Shown: positions 26,873 through 36,719 of the stretch, one piece after another | Position numbering within the stretch: position 1 is the stretch's first letter | Layout: each line of letters opens with the position of its first letter | Position numbers and translations under genes: made by a program | Notes under the pieces: generated by a model | The model's input: the letters and a program-made list of their open reading frames with translations, nothing else | Told to the model about the DNA's origin: nothing | Database searches by the model: none | Assembly: GCA_001872735.1 (NCBI GenBank) | Contig: MNWT01000016.1 | Span: 62,001 to 126,000 of the forward strand | From: Verrucomicrobia bacterium CG1_02_43_26 | GTDB taxonomy: Bacteria > Verrucomicrobiota > Verrucomicrobiia > Opitutales > CG1-02-43-26 | Direction of reading: 5' to 3' | DNA: 64,000 bases

Positions 26873-27805
26873 ATGCCAGACGATATCAATAAGACCGGCG
26901 AAATTCTGCGCAAAGTTCGGCAAGTAGAAATACGCACTAACCGCATGGTTACAGATGTTATGGCCGGCGCTTACCATAGCGTCTTTAAAGGACGCGGGAT
27001 GGATTTTGAGGAAGTACGTGAGTATGTGCCCGGCGATGATGTTCGCACGATTGACTGGAATGTAACCGCGAAAACAGATATACCGCATGTAAAAACGTTT
27101 AGAGAGGAACGCGAACTTACGATTATTCTCATGATAGACTTAAGTGCTTCCGGCATCTTTGGTTCTTCAGAACAAAGCAAACGCGAGCTGGCTGCCGAAG
27201 TCGCTAGTGTGCTTGCTTTCTCTGCCACGAGGAATAATGACAAAGTGGGCCTAATCCTTTTTTCCAGCAAGATAGAGAAATTTATTCCCCCGAAGAAAGG
27301 CAGACAACATGCCTTGCAGATCATCCGCGATATGTTTTTCTTTGAACCGGAGGAACGCGGTACAGATATTATCGCTGCATTGCAATATCTCAACCGCGTC
27401 ACTAAACGCAAAGCAATTGTCTTTCTCATAAGCGACTTTTTACAAGACAAAGACGGCAAGCTGCCTTCCTTTAACCTTCAAAAAAAAGATCCCTTGATAC
27501 GCGCGCTGGAAATCACAAACCATCGACATGATTTAATCAATATAACGGTCTCTGATCCGCGTGAAGTCGAACTCCCCAAAGTTGGCCTACTTTCATTAGA
27601 AGACTCTGAAACCGGTGAGCTTATACAAATAGACACTTATAACAAGAATGCTAGCCAAACGTTTGCGAACTTAAACAGAAACCGCCTGAGCGCGATTCGT
27701 AAAACGTTTCAACAAAAGGGGCTCAGCGCGATCCATTTATCCACCAGCCGACCTTATATCAAGGATCTACGCCTCTTTATGCAAAATAGGATAAAAAAGA
27801 GATGA
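26873..27805 (+). CDS. DUF58 (VWA-like) protein
   Basis: The 310-residue protein contains the DUF58 signature EEVREYVPGDDVRTIDWN and a VWA-like fold beginning ILMIDLSASG, whose DxSxS is reduced. DUF58 proteins are partners of MoxR ATPases in envelope or complex-assembly systems. It overlaps the next gene by 4 bases and follows moxR by 3, so the three genes are one operon. Confidence 0.92.
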   Translation: MPDDINKTGEILRKVRQVEIRTNRMVTDVMAGAYHSVFKGRGMDFEEVREYVPGDDVRTIDWNVTAKTDIPHVKTFREERELTIILMIDLSASGIFGSSEQSKRELAAEVASVLAFSATRNNDKVGLILFSSKIEKFIPPKKGRQHALQIIRDMFFFEPEERGTDIIAALQYLNRVTKRKAIVFLISDFLQDKDGKLPSFNLQKKDPLIRALEITNHRHDLINITVSDPREVELPKVGLLSLEDSETGELIQIDTYNKNASQTFANLNRNRLSAIRKTFQQKGLSAIHLSTSRPYIKDLRLFMQNRIKKR

Positions 27806-28386
27806 ACGCGCAAACCGACATCCATGATATTTTGCCTCCATTGGAGATCCCTTGGCCGCTTTGGCTATGGGCTGCTATCATTGCCACCGCTGTTCTTCTC
27901 TTTATTGTTTTTTATTGGCTGATTCGTAAGTACCTGAAACGGTTGCGTCAAAAAAGAGCTAAAGCACAATATGCTCCACCACCGACACCTTATGAGCTTG
28001 CTTTAAAAGCATTAGATGAGGCTCAGCAATTGATGTCTCCCGGTAACGATCATGCGTTGTCGATCGCGTTATCGGATACCATTCGTGTCTATTTAGAAAA
28101 GGAGTACGTTCTTCCCGCACCTGAGCGCACAACAGAAGAGTTTCTGCATGACGTGAGCGCGCAACTTTTATTTAGAGGAGAAACGCTCGATATCCTCTCT
28201 CTGTTCTTACAACAGTGTGACTTGGCGAAGTTTGCCAAACAGGCATTCACTCCTGAACAGCAAAAAGTACTTTTAGATAAAGCAAAAAAGTTTCTGGAGC
28301 ATGCGCAAAAACAAAAATACGTCTTTCACCAGCAAGAAAAGTCCGTTCAGAAAGCCCTCAAGACTTGGAAGCCAGACTATTCTTAA
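27802..28386 (+). CDS. DUF4381-like membrane protein of the MoxR/DUF58 cluster
   Basis: The 194-residue protein has one membrane helix near the N-terminus (WPLWLWAAIIATAVLLFIVFYWL, about 18-40), a basic stop-transfer stretch (KRLRQKRAKAQ) and a helical domain with SIALSDTIRVYLEKEYVLP and RTTEEFLHDVSAQLL, as in the DUF4381 family. Related operons usually continue with VWA-protein genes (BatA/BatB) and BatD, but here a convergent cheW comes next, overlapping by 29 bases, so the cluster stops after three genes. Confidence 0.82.
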   Translation: MNAQTDIHDILPPLEIPWPLWLWAAIIATAVLLFIVFYWLIRKYLKRLRQKRAKAQYAPPPTPYELALKALDEAQQLMSPGNDHALSIALSDTIRVYLEKEYVLPAPERTTEEFLHDVSAQLLFRGETLDILSLFLQQCDLAKFAKQAFTPEQQKVLLDKAKKFLEHAQKQKYVFHQQEKSVQKALKTWKPDYS

Positions 28387-28864
28387 TCCGTTGGAAGTCT
28401 ATCTTTAATAATACTCGCAATTCACCGCGCACCTTGGCTATGCCCATGATGTATTCGCTATCTACGCTTTGCCCAAGGTCGATGTTCTCATTGACCTCAG
28501 CGTGTGGTATATTAACAACCTCATCTACTTCATCCACGATCATGCCCATAAGCGTGGGTAGGTCAGATTCGTCTTCTATTTGAATGACAACAATGCAGGT
28601 TTCCATTGTTTCAGCCACCTCTTTAAAATCAAACTTCATCCGTAAGTCAATGACAGGCACAACCTTTCCTCTCAAATTGATAACGCCTCGCACGTAATTA
28701 GGCATATGGGGCACCCGTGTAATGGGTTGTAAACGGATAATCTCTCTTATCTGCAATACCCCGATACCAAAATGCTCCTCATTGAGGCGAAAGATTAAAT
28801 ACTTATCAACACGTTCCTCATCCAACAATGTCCGAACGTTGTTTTCACCGACTTCCGTTTTCAT
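28358..28864 (-). CDS. cheW: Chemotaxis coupling protein CheW
   Basis: CheW bridges chemoreceptors and the kinase CheA. The 168-residue protein is a single CheW domain (KYLIFRLNEEHFGIGVLQIREII, RGVINLRGKVVPVIDLRMKF, MIVDEVDEVVNI, KVRGELRVLLKID). It stands alone here, far from the flagellar operon. It probably serves receptors such as the one at 11.8-13.6 kb. No cheA, cheB, cheR or cheY lies in the window. Confidence 0.95.
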   Translation of the reverse strand: MKTEVGENNVRTLLDEERVDKYLIFRLNEEHFGIGVLQIREIIRLQPITRVPHMPNYVRGVINLRGKVVPVIDLRMKFDFKEVAETMETCIVVIQIEDESDLPTLMGMIVDEVDEVVNIPHAEVNENIDLGQSVDSEYIMGIAKVRGELRVLLKIDFQRIKNSLASKS

Positions 28865-29025
28865 AGTAAATAAGGGATAAGGGTAGCTACTTTCTACAGC
28901 TTAATCGTAGATAATGATCATTGCAAAGTTAAAAATGTTTCGTGCCCTAAAGCGCTTTACAATTCGTGGCAATTTGGCAGTATTTAATGTTATATAATTA
29001 AACATACTCAGCCAAAGCCTTTATT

Positions 29026-29829
29026 ATGAAACAATATCTTGATCTTTTACAACATGTCCTTGAAAACGGTGAAGAGCGTATGGACCGCACAGGCGTAGGC
29101 ACCTATAGTGTTTTTGGAGCACAAACCCGTTTCGATATTTCAAATTCATTTCCATTGTTGACGACTAAGAAACTCCATATACGGTCTATTCTGTACGAGC
29201 TGTTTTGGTTTTTAAAAGGGGATACGAATATTAAGTATTTAAATGATCATCGAGTGTCTATTTGGGATGAGTGGGCTGACGAGAATGGAGATCTTGGCCC
29301 TATCTACGGAGAGCAATGGGTTCGCTGGCAACGCCCTGATGGTAAAACGGTTAACCAAATTGACCGTGTGATAAATGATCTAAAGGCCAACCCACATAGC
29401 CGGCGCCACATTGTGTGCGCTTGGAACCCGGGTGTGCTGGACCAAATACAGGTCTCCCCTCCCCCTTGCCACGCGCTTTTTCAGTTCTATGTTTCGGGGG
29501 ACAACGAGCTTAGCTGTCAGCTATACCAACGCAGTGCTGATATCTTTCTCGGCGTGCCGTTTAATATAGCATCCTATGCGTTTCTGACCTATATGGTGGC
29601 ACAGGTAACCGGAATGCGTCCAAAGGAGTTTGTGCACACATTTGGCGATTTGCATCTTTACACAAACCATGTTGATCAAGCAAAAGAGCAACTTTCCCGC
29701 GAGCCTCGCGCGCTCCCGCAGCTTAAGTTAAACCCGGACATCAAGAGTATTTATGATTTTGACTTCCCGGACTTCGAGATCGTTGATTACGATCCATACC
29801 CTTCTATCAAGGCTCCTATAGCAATTTAA
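29026..29829 (+). CDS. thyA: Thymidylate synthase ThyA
   Basis: ThyA makes dTMP from dUMP using methylenetetrahydrofolate. The 267-residue protein matches the classical family: [33 protein letters not shown], the active-site Cys in [34 protein letters not shown] and [22 protein letters not shown] box lies at 28993-28998, without a convincing -35. folA follows 16 bases later, giving the common thyA-folA pair. Confidence 0.97.
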   Translation: MKQYLDLLQHVLENGEERMDRTGVGTYSVFGAQTRFDISNSFPLLTTKKLHIRSILYELFWFLKGDTNIKYLNDHRVSIWDEWADENGDLGPIYGEQWVRWQRPDGKTVNQIDRVINDLKANPHSRRHIVCAWNPGVLDQIQVSPPPCHALFQFYVSGDNELSCQLYQRSADIFLGVPFNIASYAFLTYMVAQVTGMRPKEFVHTFGDLHLYTNHVDQAKEQLSREPRALPQLKLNPDIKSIYDFDFPDFEIVDYDPYPSIKAPIAI

Positions 29830-29845
29830 TTAAAAAAATTTAGCT

Positions 29846-30340
29846 ATGAAGGCCATCGTTGCAATTGCGGAAAATAATGTCATTGGGCAAAATAATTCAC
29901 TTCCTTGGCAATTGCCTGAGGACTTGAAGTGGTTTAAAAAGGCTACGAAGGACAGTATTCTCATCATGGGGCGCAAGACCTTTGATTCTCTCGGCAAACC
30001 GTTACCGGGCAGAGAAAGCTATGTCCTCACGCGATCAAACAAAGAGATCCCGGGCGCTCACGTGATTCATACGGTTGAGGATGTCTTGAAGCTTAAAGAA
30101 ACGGCAACAAAGCCGATTTGGGTAATCGGTGGGGCTGAGATCTACAAACTGCTCCTTCCCTACTGCGCCGAACTCTACATCACCCATGTTAAAGACAACC
30201 CAGCGGGTGACACTTTTTTCCCGGAATATGAACCTATGTTTACAGCAAGCGAAACATTACAAGACACACCGGAGTTTAAAATCGTCTGCTATCGTAATGT
30301 AAGGCTGTCGTCACAAACTACATGTGAGCCGCAAAAATAA
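29846..30340 (+). CDS. folA: Dihydrofolate reductase
   Basis: The 164-residue enzyme regenerates tetrahydrofolate with NADPH, replacing what ThyA consumes. It has the DHFR start AIVAIAENNVIGQNNSLPW, the active-site DLKWFKKAT, the cofactor segment IMGRKTFDSLGKPLPGR and VIGGAEIYKLLLP. Its 3' end overlaps the convergent nuoN by 23 bases. Confidence 0.96.
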   Translation: MKAIVAIAENNVIGQNNSLPWQLPEDLKWFKKATKDSILIMGRKTFDSLGKPLPGRESYVLTRSNKEIPGAHVIHTVEDVLKLKETATKPIWVIGGAEIYKLLLPYCAELYITHVKDNPAGDTFFPEYEPMFTASETLQDTPEFKIVCYRNVRLSSQTTCEPQK

Positions 30341-31841
30341 ACGCGCCAAGGCTTCCTTGGTATAGTCCCATAACAATCGTAAGCGTTGCGAGTAATCCTA
30401 AGACAAAGCGGTGTATGCAAGAAGACGCTGGCAAGGCATAAACATCTTCAGCTTCTTTACGATCATCCTTTGCTTTCCAGGCAAAGAAATACGTCTCCCG
30501 AATCCAGTCGAAATAGTAATAAATTGAGATGACAACGCCGATGACGGCTATTCCTAACAAAACGTAAAGGCCTGCTATATAAGCCGCTATAAAGATAAAT
30601 AGTTTAGCGATAAAACCGGCTGTTGGAGGAATCCCAGCCAGAGAGACCAATCCTACCCCAAGAACAAAGCCTAGAAACGGGTTTGCCTTGGCCAAATTCT
30701 CGTAATGCTCTAGGCGCTGATCTTCGTCGTTATGCCCGCACACGAGTACCATAACTCCTGCCACTGCGAATGACGCAAACAAGTATGCGTATAAATAAAA
30801 TATTACCGCCGGGATTGCCCAGGAAACTTTAAAAGCCGCGATGACACCTATTAGCATATATCCTGCATGGGCTATACCGGATAAACCGATCAAACGTTTA
30901 ACATTTCCTTGCGGGACAGCTGCCAGGTTACCAAAAAGAATTGTTATACCCGCAATGGCAGAAAGCATGGGAATGAGCAAATATTGCATCGGCCAGAAAG
31001 GTCCTGTAATCAAGTTGATCAGAACAATGAACCCACCGGCCTTGGAAGAAACGGCTAAGAACGCCATTACAGGAGTTGGCGCACCTTGGTAAACGTCCGG
31101 TATCCAGATCTGGAAGGGAAAGGCACCAATTTTAAAGGCAACACCACAAATCACTAAAACAACGGCGACTTGGACGATAAAGTTATGAGAATTCAGCCCA
31201 ATAAAGCTGGCTAATTCGGTAAAGCTAAGCGCGTCTACCGTATGCCCTTCAATCATGGGGTTACCTGCAACACCGTATAATAAAACAATACCGAAGAGCA
31301 GGATGGCAGTGCTCACGCCGCTAAGAATCAAGTACTTAAAGCCGGCTTCCAAGCTAAACACACTGCTCCTGGCGTAACTGATCATTACGTAGAAGGCTAC
31401 AGAAACCAGTTCCAGGGAAACAAACAGCATGATAAAGTGGTTACTCTGTGCCAAGAGCATCAAACCGATCGTTGCAACAACCAAGAGGTGGTAAAACTCT
31501 GTTCGCGGCAAGTCCTGTTTCATAAAATAGACAGAGGCTAAATAACCCACAAGTACCGAAGCAAACAGGAAGAACACCCGCATCACTTCCCCTAAGGGCG
31601 TGTGTAAGAGCATGCCGGAAAAATTAGAAATCGGTTTTTCAACAAATGCGTTACTGCATATCAAAATAAATAATAATGCGACTAACAAACCCCCTATGGC
31701 TACTCGAGGAATGATCATCTTCAAATGCTGGGGTAAAAGCATCTCTAGCCCTAAAAGCAATAGGGCCAATATCCCGAGCAAGATCTCCGGTTCAATATAG
31801 ATCCATTGGTTGGACTCCGCGATTAATCTTAAAATTTCCAT
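30318..31841 (-). CDS. nuoN: NADH-quinone oxidoreductase subunit N
   Basis: An antiporter-like proton-pumping membrane subunit of respiratory complex I. The 507-residue, highly hydrophobic protein has the conserved Glu in LVSLELVSVAFYVMIS, the lysine segment KAGGFIVLI, and FKIGAFPFQIWIPDVYQGAPTP. It is the last gene of the nuo operon, 2 bases after nuoM, and overlaps folA on the other strand. Confidence 0.96.
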   Translation of the reverse strand: MEILRLIAESNQWIYIEPEILLGILALLLLGLEMLLPQHLKMIIPRVAIGGLLVALLFILICSNAFVEKPISNFSGMLLHTPLGEVMRVFFLFASVLVGYLASVYFMKQDLPRTEFYHLLVVATIGLMLLAQSNHFIMLFVSLELVSVAFYVMISYARSSVFSLEAGFKYLILSGVSTAILLFGIVLLYGVAGNPMIEGHTVDALSFTELASFIGLNSHNFIVQVAVVLVICGVAFKIGAFPFQIWIPDVYQGAPTPVMAFLAVSSKAGGFIVLINLITGPFWPMQYLLIPMLSAIAGITILFGNLAAVPQGNVKRLIGLSGIAHAGYMLIGVIAAFKVSWAIPAVIFYLYAYLFASFAVAGVMVLVCGHNDEDQRLEHYENLAKANPFLGFVLGVGLVSLAGIPPTAGFIAKLFIFIAAYIAGLYVLLGIAVIGVVISIYYYFDWIRETYFFAWKAKDDRKEAEDVYALPASSCIHRFVLGLLATLTIVMGLYQGSLGAFIFAAHM

Positions 31842-31843
31842 AT

Positions 31844-33370
31844 CTATTGTTGAATACTTTTAATTTCGTAAACTGTTGTTTTCAGTTCATCGTTTATAAA
31901 GTCTGACATCGGTCTTGGCCAAAATCCTATAATAACAAGTGTCGCAATTAATAGAACTGCAGGAACACGTTCCGCAATCGAGATATCTGTCATGTCCGCG
32001 GAATTATACTGATCTTTGAATGAATCTCTGGGTTTGCCCATAAAAATCCAGGCCATTGCTCTCAAGCCATAAACAGCAGAGATTACGATACCAAAAATGG
32101 CCACAAAAGTCATCCAATGGCTGTATTCCCATAGGCTTATAAAAATTGTCAGCTCGCCCCAGAAATTAGCAAACCCGGGAAGGCCTATATTGGCCATAAT
32201 AGCTGTTAAGAAAAAGGCTGCCAGAATAGGTGTCTTTTTATACAAGCCACCCATAGCCGTCATATCAAAGGTTTGCGTGCGTTTATACAACAGAGAACTC
32301 ATCAAGAACAATAGTGCCACAGAAAGCCCGTGCGCGAACATCAATAAAATAGTACCGCCGATACCGATCGTGGAAAGGGTTACGATACCTAGGAAGCAAT
32401 AGCCCATGTGCATCACCGAGCTATAACCGATCATCTGCTTTAAGTCGCGTTGGGAAGTTGTCACCAGCCCGAGAATGAATACGTTACAGAGGGCTAAAAT
32501 GGCGAGGAAGAAACTCCAATTAGCTGCTCCTTGTGGCAACAAGGGTGCCGCTATCTGAATGAGCCCGTATAGGCCAAACTTTTTCAAAACACCGGCATGC
32601 ATCATAGCTGTCGGTGTAGGTGCGGCGGCATAGCCTCTTGGCGCCCAACTATGGAAGGGGAAAAGGGAGACGAGTATACCAAAGCCGATGAGTAATATGG
32701 GGAATATATTGTTTTCAACGGTGACCAATAATGGGTACTTGGCAAGAAACTGTTTTAGGGAGATCAGGTCAAACGAACCGATGCCACAGGAAACATAAAG
32801 GGCAATCAAGCCAACGAGTGTAATGAGAGCGCCTAAGGTCAAGTAAACCGTCATTTCCATAGCCGCGGTTCTGCGGCCTTTTCCGCCCCATACACCAATC
32901 ATAATAAAGGTAGGTACGAGCGCAAATTCATGGAAGAAGAAGAAGAAAAAGATATCAATGGATGCGAAAACTCCCATCAAGCCCGCTTGCATCAAGAGCA
33001 ATAGAACAAGGTAGCGGGAAATGTTTTCTACTTTTGTAATAATAGCATGATAACCCGCTGCCAACCCCACAATACCCGCTAGCAAGTACAAGGGCGCGGA
33101 AATGCCGTTTAAGCCGAGCTTGAGGCTAATCCCTAAACCGTTTAGCCCGGTATCAATATTTGAGTAAAAGGCGTAGCCTCCGTGAGTAATGGCCGCTACA
33201 TTGTATTCAAAAAATAACCACACAGAGCATAGCGCAGGGACAATGAACCCGAGCAAAGCAACAGAGCGCACAAAATTTTCGTTCTCAGGCTTTCTAATGA
33301 TGAGCACAAATGCCGCTATCAACGGTACAAATATAGAGGCTTGTAAGAAAAGTGGGTTAAATGGATTCAT
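31844..33370 (-). CDS. nuoM: NADH-quinone oxidoreductase subunit M
   Basis: A second antiporter-like subunit of complex I. The 508-residue protein has the conserved FFFFFHEFALVPTFIMIGVWG (key Glu), LFPFHSWAPRGYAAAPTPTAMMHAG and MIGYSSVMHMGYCFLGI. It lies between nuoL (19-base gap) and nuoN (2-base gap) and is co-transcribed with both. Confidence 0.97.
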   Translation of the reverse strand: MNPFNPLFLQASIFVPLIAAFVLIIRKPENENFVRSVALLGFIVPALCSVWLFFEYNVAAITHGGYAFYSNIDTGLNGLGISLKLGLNGISAPLYLLAGIVGLAAGYHAIITKVENISRYLVLLLLMQAGLMGVFASIDIFFFFFFHEFALVPTFIMIGVWGGKGRRTAAMEMTVYLTLGALITLVGLIALYVSCGIGSFDLISLKQFLAKYPLLVTVENNIFPILLIGFGILVSLFPFHSWAPRGYAAAPTPTAMMHAGVLKKFGLYGLIQIAAPLLPQGAANWSFFLAILALCNVFILGLVTTSQRDLKQMIGYSSVMHMGYCFLGIVTLSTIGIGGTILLMFAHGLSVALLFLMSSLLYKRTQTFDMTAMGGLYKKTPILAAFFLTAIMANIGLPGFANFWGELTIFISLWEYSHWMTFVAIFGIVISAVYGLRAMAWIFMGKPRDSFKDQYNSADMTDISIAERVPAVLLIATLVIIGFWPRPMSDFINDELKTTVYEIKSIQQ

Positions 33371-33389
33371 AACATAAAAGCTCTACAGA

Positions 33390-35249
33390 TTAGTAGATTG
33401 CGAAAAATAAATAGATTAAAATGCCAAACAAAAACCAATACACATAGCCGTGCAGGTTACCGGTGTGCAGTGTTTTAGTAAAAATGCCCACGAGGCCGGT
33501 AAAGCCGGCTGCCCCGCGTACAAATAATCCTGAGATAAGCACGAGATCCAAAAATGCAAGCGCGTCCGCAAATCGCTGCTGCACTTTTGCTACAAAGAAG
33601 TTATATACTTCGTCAAAATAAAACTTCTTTTGAAAAACCCTGAACAGCGGCCTCACTTGGGATTCCAGCGGATCCTTTACCGTACCTGGTTTGTAGTATA
33701 AATAAGTCAAAACCAAACCAAGCATCCAGGCGCTGGTTGTCATGATCAAGAGCATGGTAGAGGCTCCGGCTTCATGAATAGCGTTTGAAATCGCTTTATA
33801 TTCGGGTAAAAAGGCAGGGCTCCAGGTATTGGGCCACAAAGTGGTATAGCCCGCTACTAAAGCAAAAATAGCTAAGATGATTAAGGGGACTGTCATCACC
33901 AGGGAACTTTCCTTGGCGATTTCGGCAGATTTGGATTTGGTATGCCCGAAGAAGGTGATCCAGAGCAATCTGCCCATATAACAAGCGGTCAGAAATGCCG
34001 CAAAGTAAATGGCTACGAATATGCCCTTATTACTCAAGTATGCTGCTTCTATGATGGCATCTTTACTGAAAAAGCCGGAGGTAAAGTTAACACCGCAAAG
34101 GGCTATCAAGCCGGCCATAAAGGTGAGCGAGGTTACGGGCATGCGCTTTAAAAGGCCGCCCATCTTAAAGATATCTTGTTCGTGGTGCAATGCGTGTATG
34201 ATAGAACCGGCGGCAAGGAAGAGAAGTGCCTTAAAACAAGCATGTGTCGCTAGATGGAAGAGGGCTAAGCCCGCGTACCCCATGCCTAAAGCTGTTGCCA
34301 TATAACCAAGTTGAGATAACGTGGAATAGGCTAGTATTTTCTTAATATCACTTTGGCCGAGAGCGCAAAGGCCTGCAAAAACAGTCATAGCAGCTCCCAA
34401 GCAAGCAATCACGTTTAATACTTCTACGGGTAGCAGGAAGATAATTCGAGCGACCATGTAGATGCCGGCAGCGACCATGGTAGCGGCGTGGATCAATGCG
34501 GAAACTGGTGTCGGGCCTGCCATCGCGTCCGGCAACCACACATGCAAGGGGAATTGAGCACTTTTGCCGATAAATCCACAAATCAATAACAGGCCGATCG
34601 TGGTCGATATCAACTGGGGATCCGCATGCACTATTGTGCTTAAGGTCAATATATCAACGGTGCCGAAGTTCCAGTAACATGCGATAATACCAGCTAGAAA
34701 GGCGAAGTCTCCTACGCGGTTTACAATAAAGGCTTTCTTTGAGGCCATAGCGGCGTAATCCAGACCCGCGTAATGGGCAATCAGGGCATAGGAAGAAAAG
34801 CCCACTAATTCCCAGAATATAAAAAGCATGAACAGGTTGTCCGCAAGGACAATCCCAAGCATCGAGAACATGAAGATGGATAAACCGGCAAAAAAGCGGG
34901 CTCGGGAATCATCATCATCCATATAACCTATACTAAACACGTGTATAAGAAAGCCGATTACTGTGACCACGGCCAACATTAATGCTGTTTGGTGATCAAA
35001 GTAATAACCGATTGACAACGTAAAGTCGCCAAGGACAAGCCAGGGCAAGCTGGTATGGAAGGGGTCTCCCTGCCATTTAAAGAGCACCCAGAGAGAAAAT
35101 ACCATGAGGGTGAAAGCCGCGGCCACTGATATAAATGTGGCTATGTTGTGCTTGCGCCTGAAAAACCGCGCGATCAATAGAGCAGACAACAGGGGCGTAA
35201 TCAGTATCAGTGTGCAAATTAAGGGGAAATTATCTTTGAAAGCAGTCAT
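33390..35249 (-). CDS. nuoL: NADH-quinone oxidoreductase subunit L
   Basis: The terminal antiporter-like subunit of complex I, with the long C-terminal lateral helix. The 619-residue protein shows HVFSIGYMDDD, LFIFWELVGFSSYALI (key Glu), FPLHVWLPDAMAGPTPVSALIHAAT and KILAYSTLSQLGYM. Length is normal. It starts 15 bases after nuoK. Confidence 0.97.
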   Translation of the reverse strand: MTAFKDNFPLICTLILITPLLSALLIARFFRRKHNIATFISVAAAFTLMVFSLWVLFKWQGDPFHTSLPWLVLGDFTLSIGYYFDHQTALMLAVVTVIGFLIHVFSIGYMDDDDSRARFFAGLSIFMFSMLGIVLADNLFMLFIFWELVGFSSYALIAHYAGLDYAAMASKKAFIVNRVGDFAFLAGIIACYWNFGTVDILTLSTIVHADPQLISTTIGLLLICGFIGKSAQFPLHVWLPDAMAGPTPVSALIHAATMVAAGIYMVARIIFLLPVEVLNVIACLGAAMTVFAGLCALGQSDIKKILAYSTLSQLGYMATALGMGYAGLALFHLATHACFKALLFLAAGSIIHALHHEQDIFKMGGLLKRMPVTSLTFMAGLIALCGVNFTSGFFSKDAIIEAAYLSNKGIFVAIYFAAFLTACYMGRLLWITFFGHTKSKSAEIAKESSLVMTVPLIILAIFALVAGYTTLWPNTWSPAFLPEYKAISNAIHEAGASTMLLIMTTSAWMLGLVLTYLYYKPGTVKDPLESQVRPLFRVFQKKFYFDEVYNFFVAKVQQRFADALAFLDLVLISGLFVRGAAGFTGLVGIFTKTLHTGNLHGYVYWFLFGILIYLFFAIY

Positions 35250-35264
35250 TGTAATTCTTATTTT

Positions 35265-35570
35265 CTATAATTTTAACGCATCCATATCTTCGACCATGAT
35301 CGATTGGCGTTTCCTATATAAAGCAACGATAATCGCCAGTCCCACAGCGACTTCGGCTGCCGCGAATGTTATAATAAAAAACACAAATAGATTACCGTCC
35401 ATAGTGTTATTATATCGAGAAAACGCTACTAGAGCCAGGTTCACGGCACTGAGCATAAGTTCCAGGCTCATGTAAATAATAAGGGTGTTACGTCTTAATA
35501 AGACTCCAAAGAAGCCGATCGCAAATAAGGTACCCGCGACACATAAAAAAGCATTTAGATCAATTGTCAT
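35265..35570 (-). CDS. nuoK: NADH-quinone oxidoreductase subunit K
   Basis: The frame is open to 35648, but the ATG at 35570 gives 101 residues, the normal NuoK length, so the longer start is rejected. Three membrane helices carry the conserved glutamates in [15 protein letters not shown] and [18 protein letters not shown]. Its first 11 bases overlap the end of nuoJ. Confidence 0.95.
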   Translation of the reverse strand: MTIDLNAFLCVAGTLFAIGFFGVLLRRNTLIIYMSLELMLSAVNLALVAFSRYNNTMDGNLFVFFIITFAAAEVAVGLAIIVALYRKRQSIMVEDMDALKL

Positions 35571-36150
35571 AATAGTGCACCTTTCTCTCCTCTTGTTCGA
35601 GCTCTTGAGGTTCCTCCCTGTGATAACGTTTGCTAATAACAACCACACCGATCATGGCGATGAGCAGAATAAAACCGGCCACTTCGAAGGGCAAAACATA
35701 CTTTGTAAACAGGCCATAGCCAAACACTTGTACTTTTGCGGCAAAGGGCAAGGGGTTATTTTCTAAAAAATCGGGCTGAGTGGCCAGGTCTACCAACGCG
35801 GGAGAAGGGATACTATTCTCTCCATAAGAAATGTATACCACCCCAATCATCAAAGCCAGGAAGCATAACATCGCCACGAAGGCCGTTTGGCGGGAAATGG
35901 GCTTACGGGATACTTTATCTATATTCAGTAACATGATAATGAATATAAACAGCACCATCACCGCACCAGCATAAATGATCACTTGCACCACTGCTATAAA
36001 ATAGGCCTGCAGGAGGACAAACATGGCGGCTTGCGCAAGAAGGGTCGCAATCATCAATATAGCGGAATTGACAGGATTACGGCTCACGACCACACCTAAA
36101 GCGCCTAGGAGGATTGTTGCCGCAAATACGTAAAATAAGAAATCAGTCAT
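35560..36150 (-). CDS. nuoJ: NADH-quinone oxidoreductase subunit J
   Basis: A five-helix membrane subunit of complex I near the quinone-reaction end. The 196-residue protein has [20 protein letters not shown] and [22 protein letters not shown], the conserved NuoJ core. The C-terminal tail is charged. It lies between nuoI (2-base gap) and nuoK (overlap). Confidence 0.95.
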   Translation of the reverse strand: MTDFLFYVFAATILLGALGVVVSRNPVNSAILMIATLLAQAAMFVLLQAYFIAVVQVIIYAGAVMVLFIFIIMLLNIDKVSRKPISRQTAFVAMLCFLALMIGVVYISYGENSIPSPALVDLATQPDFLENNPLPFAAKVQVFGYGLFTKYVLPFEVAGFILLIAMIGVVVISKRYHREEPQELEQEERKVHYYDN

Positions 36151-36152
36151 AA

Positions 36153-36695
36153 TTAATGAGCATCTTTATTGGCTTCAGCAGCCTTTTTCTTTTTATCCCA
36201 TTTGTAATGCTTATCAGGATACGTCCCGCCAAGCTCATACAATTTGTCTTTGTGAAAAATTAACTCTTCTCGTGATGTTCCGGACACAGAATACACATCC
36301 TGTAAAAATATAGCTTCTTCCGGGCAAACTTCTTCGCATAGACCACAGTAGATACAGCGCAGCATATTGATATCAAACTCTTGAGGAGCCTTTTCTACAT
36401 GGCTGTTTTTGCTGTCAGCGGAAATTTCTCCCGGTATTATGCGGATGGCTTTAGGCGGGCATACAAATTCACATAATTGGCAGGATACACACTTTTCCCG
36501 CCCATTGGGGTCTTTCACCAACGTGGGCACCCCGCGATATCGATCCGGTAATATGGGCCGCTCTTCCGGATACTGTAAAGTGACGGTGGGACGAAAAAGA
36601 TTCCTGAGCGTGACGACTAATCCCCCCATAATTTGAGGGATGTATGTCCTTTCCAGCCACGTTAGGGGTTTTCTTTCTACTACTTTAATATCCAT
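36153..36695 (-). CDS. nuoI: NADH-quinone oxidoreductase subunit I
   Basis: A peripheral-arm ferredoxin-like subunit holding clusters N6a and N6b. Two CxxCxxCxxxCP motifs are visible, CVSCQLCEFVCPPKA and CIYCGLCEEVCPEEA, about 47 residues apart. The 180-residue length is normal. The C-terminus is Lys- and Ala-rich. The gene follows nuoH by 24 bases. Confidence 0.97.
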   Translation of the reverse strand: MDIKVVERKPLTWLERTYIPQIMGGLVVTLRNLFRPTVTLQYPEERPILPDRYRGVPTLVKDPNGREKCVSCQLCEFVCPPKAIRIIPGEISADSKNSHVEKAPQEFDINMLRCIYCGLCEEVCPEEAIFLQDVYSVSGTSREELIFHKDKLYELGGTYPDKHYKWDKKKKAAEANKDAH

Positions 36696-36719
36696 ATCAA
36701 TAAATACCTTTGTTAAATC

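Noticed and set aside
35571-35648. Upstream extension of nuoK
   Set aside because: The 101-residue form from 35570 matches the normal NuoK length; the extra 26 residues are hydrophilic and overlap nuoJ.
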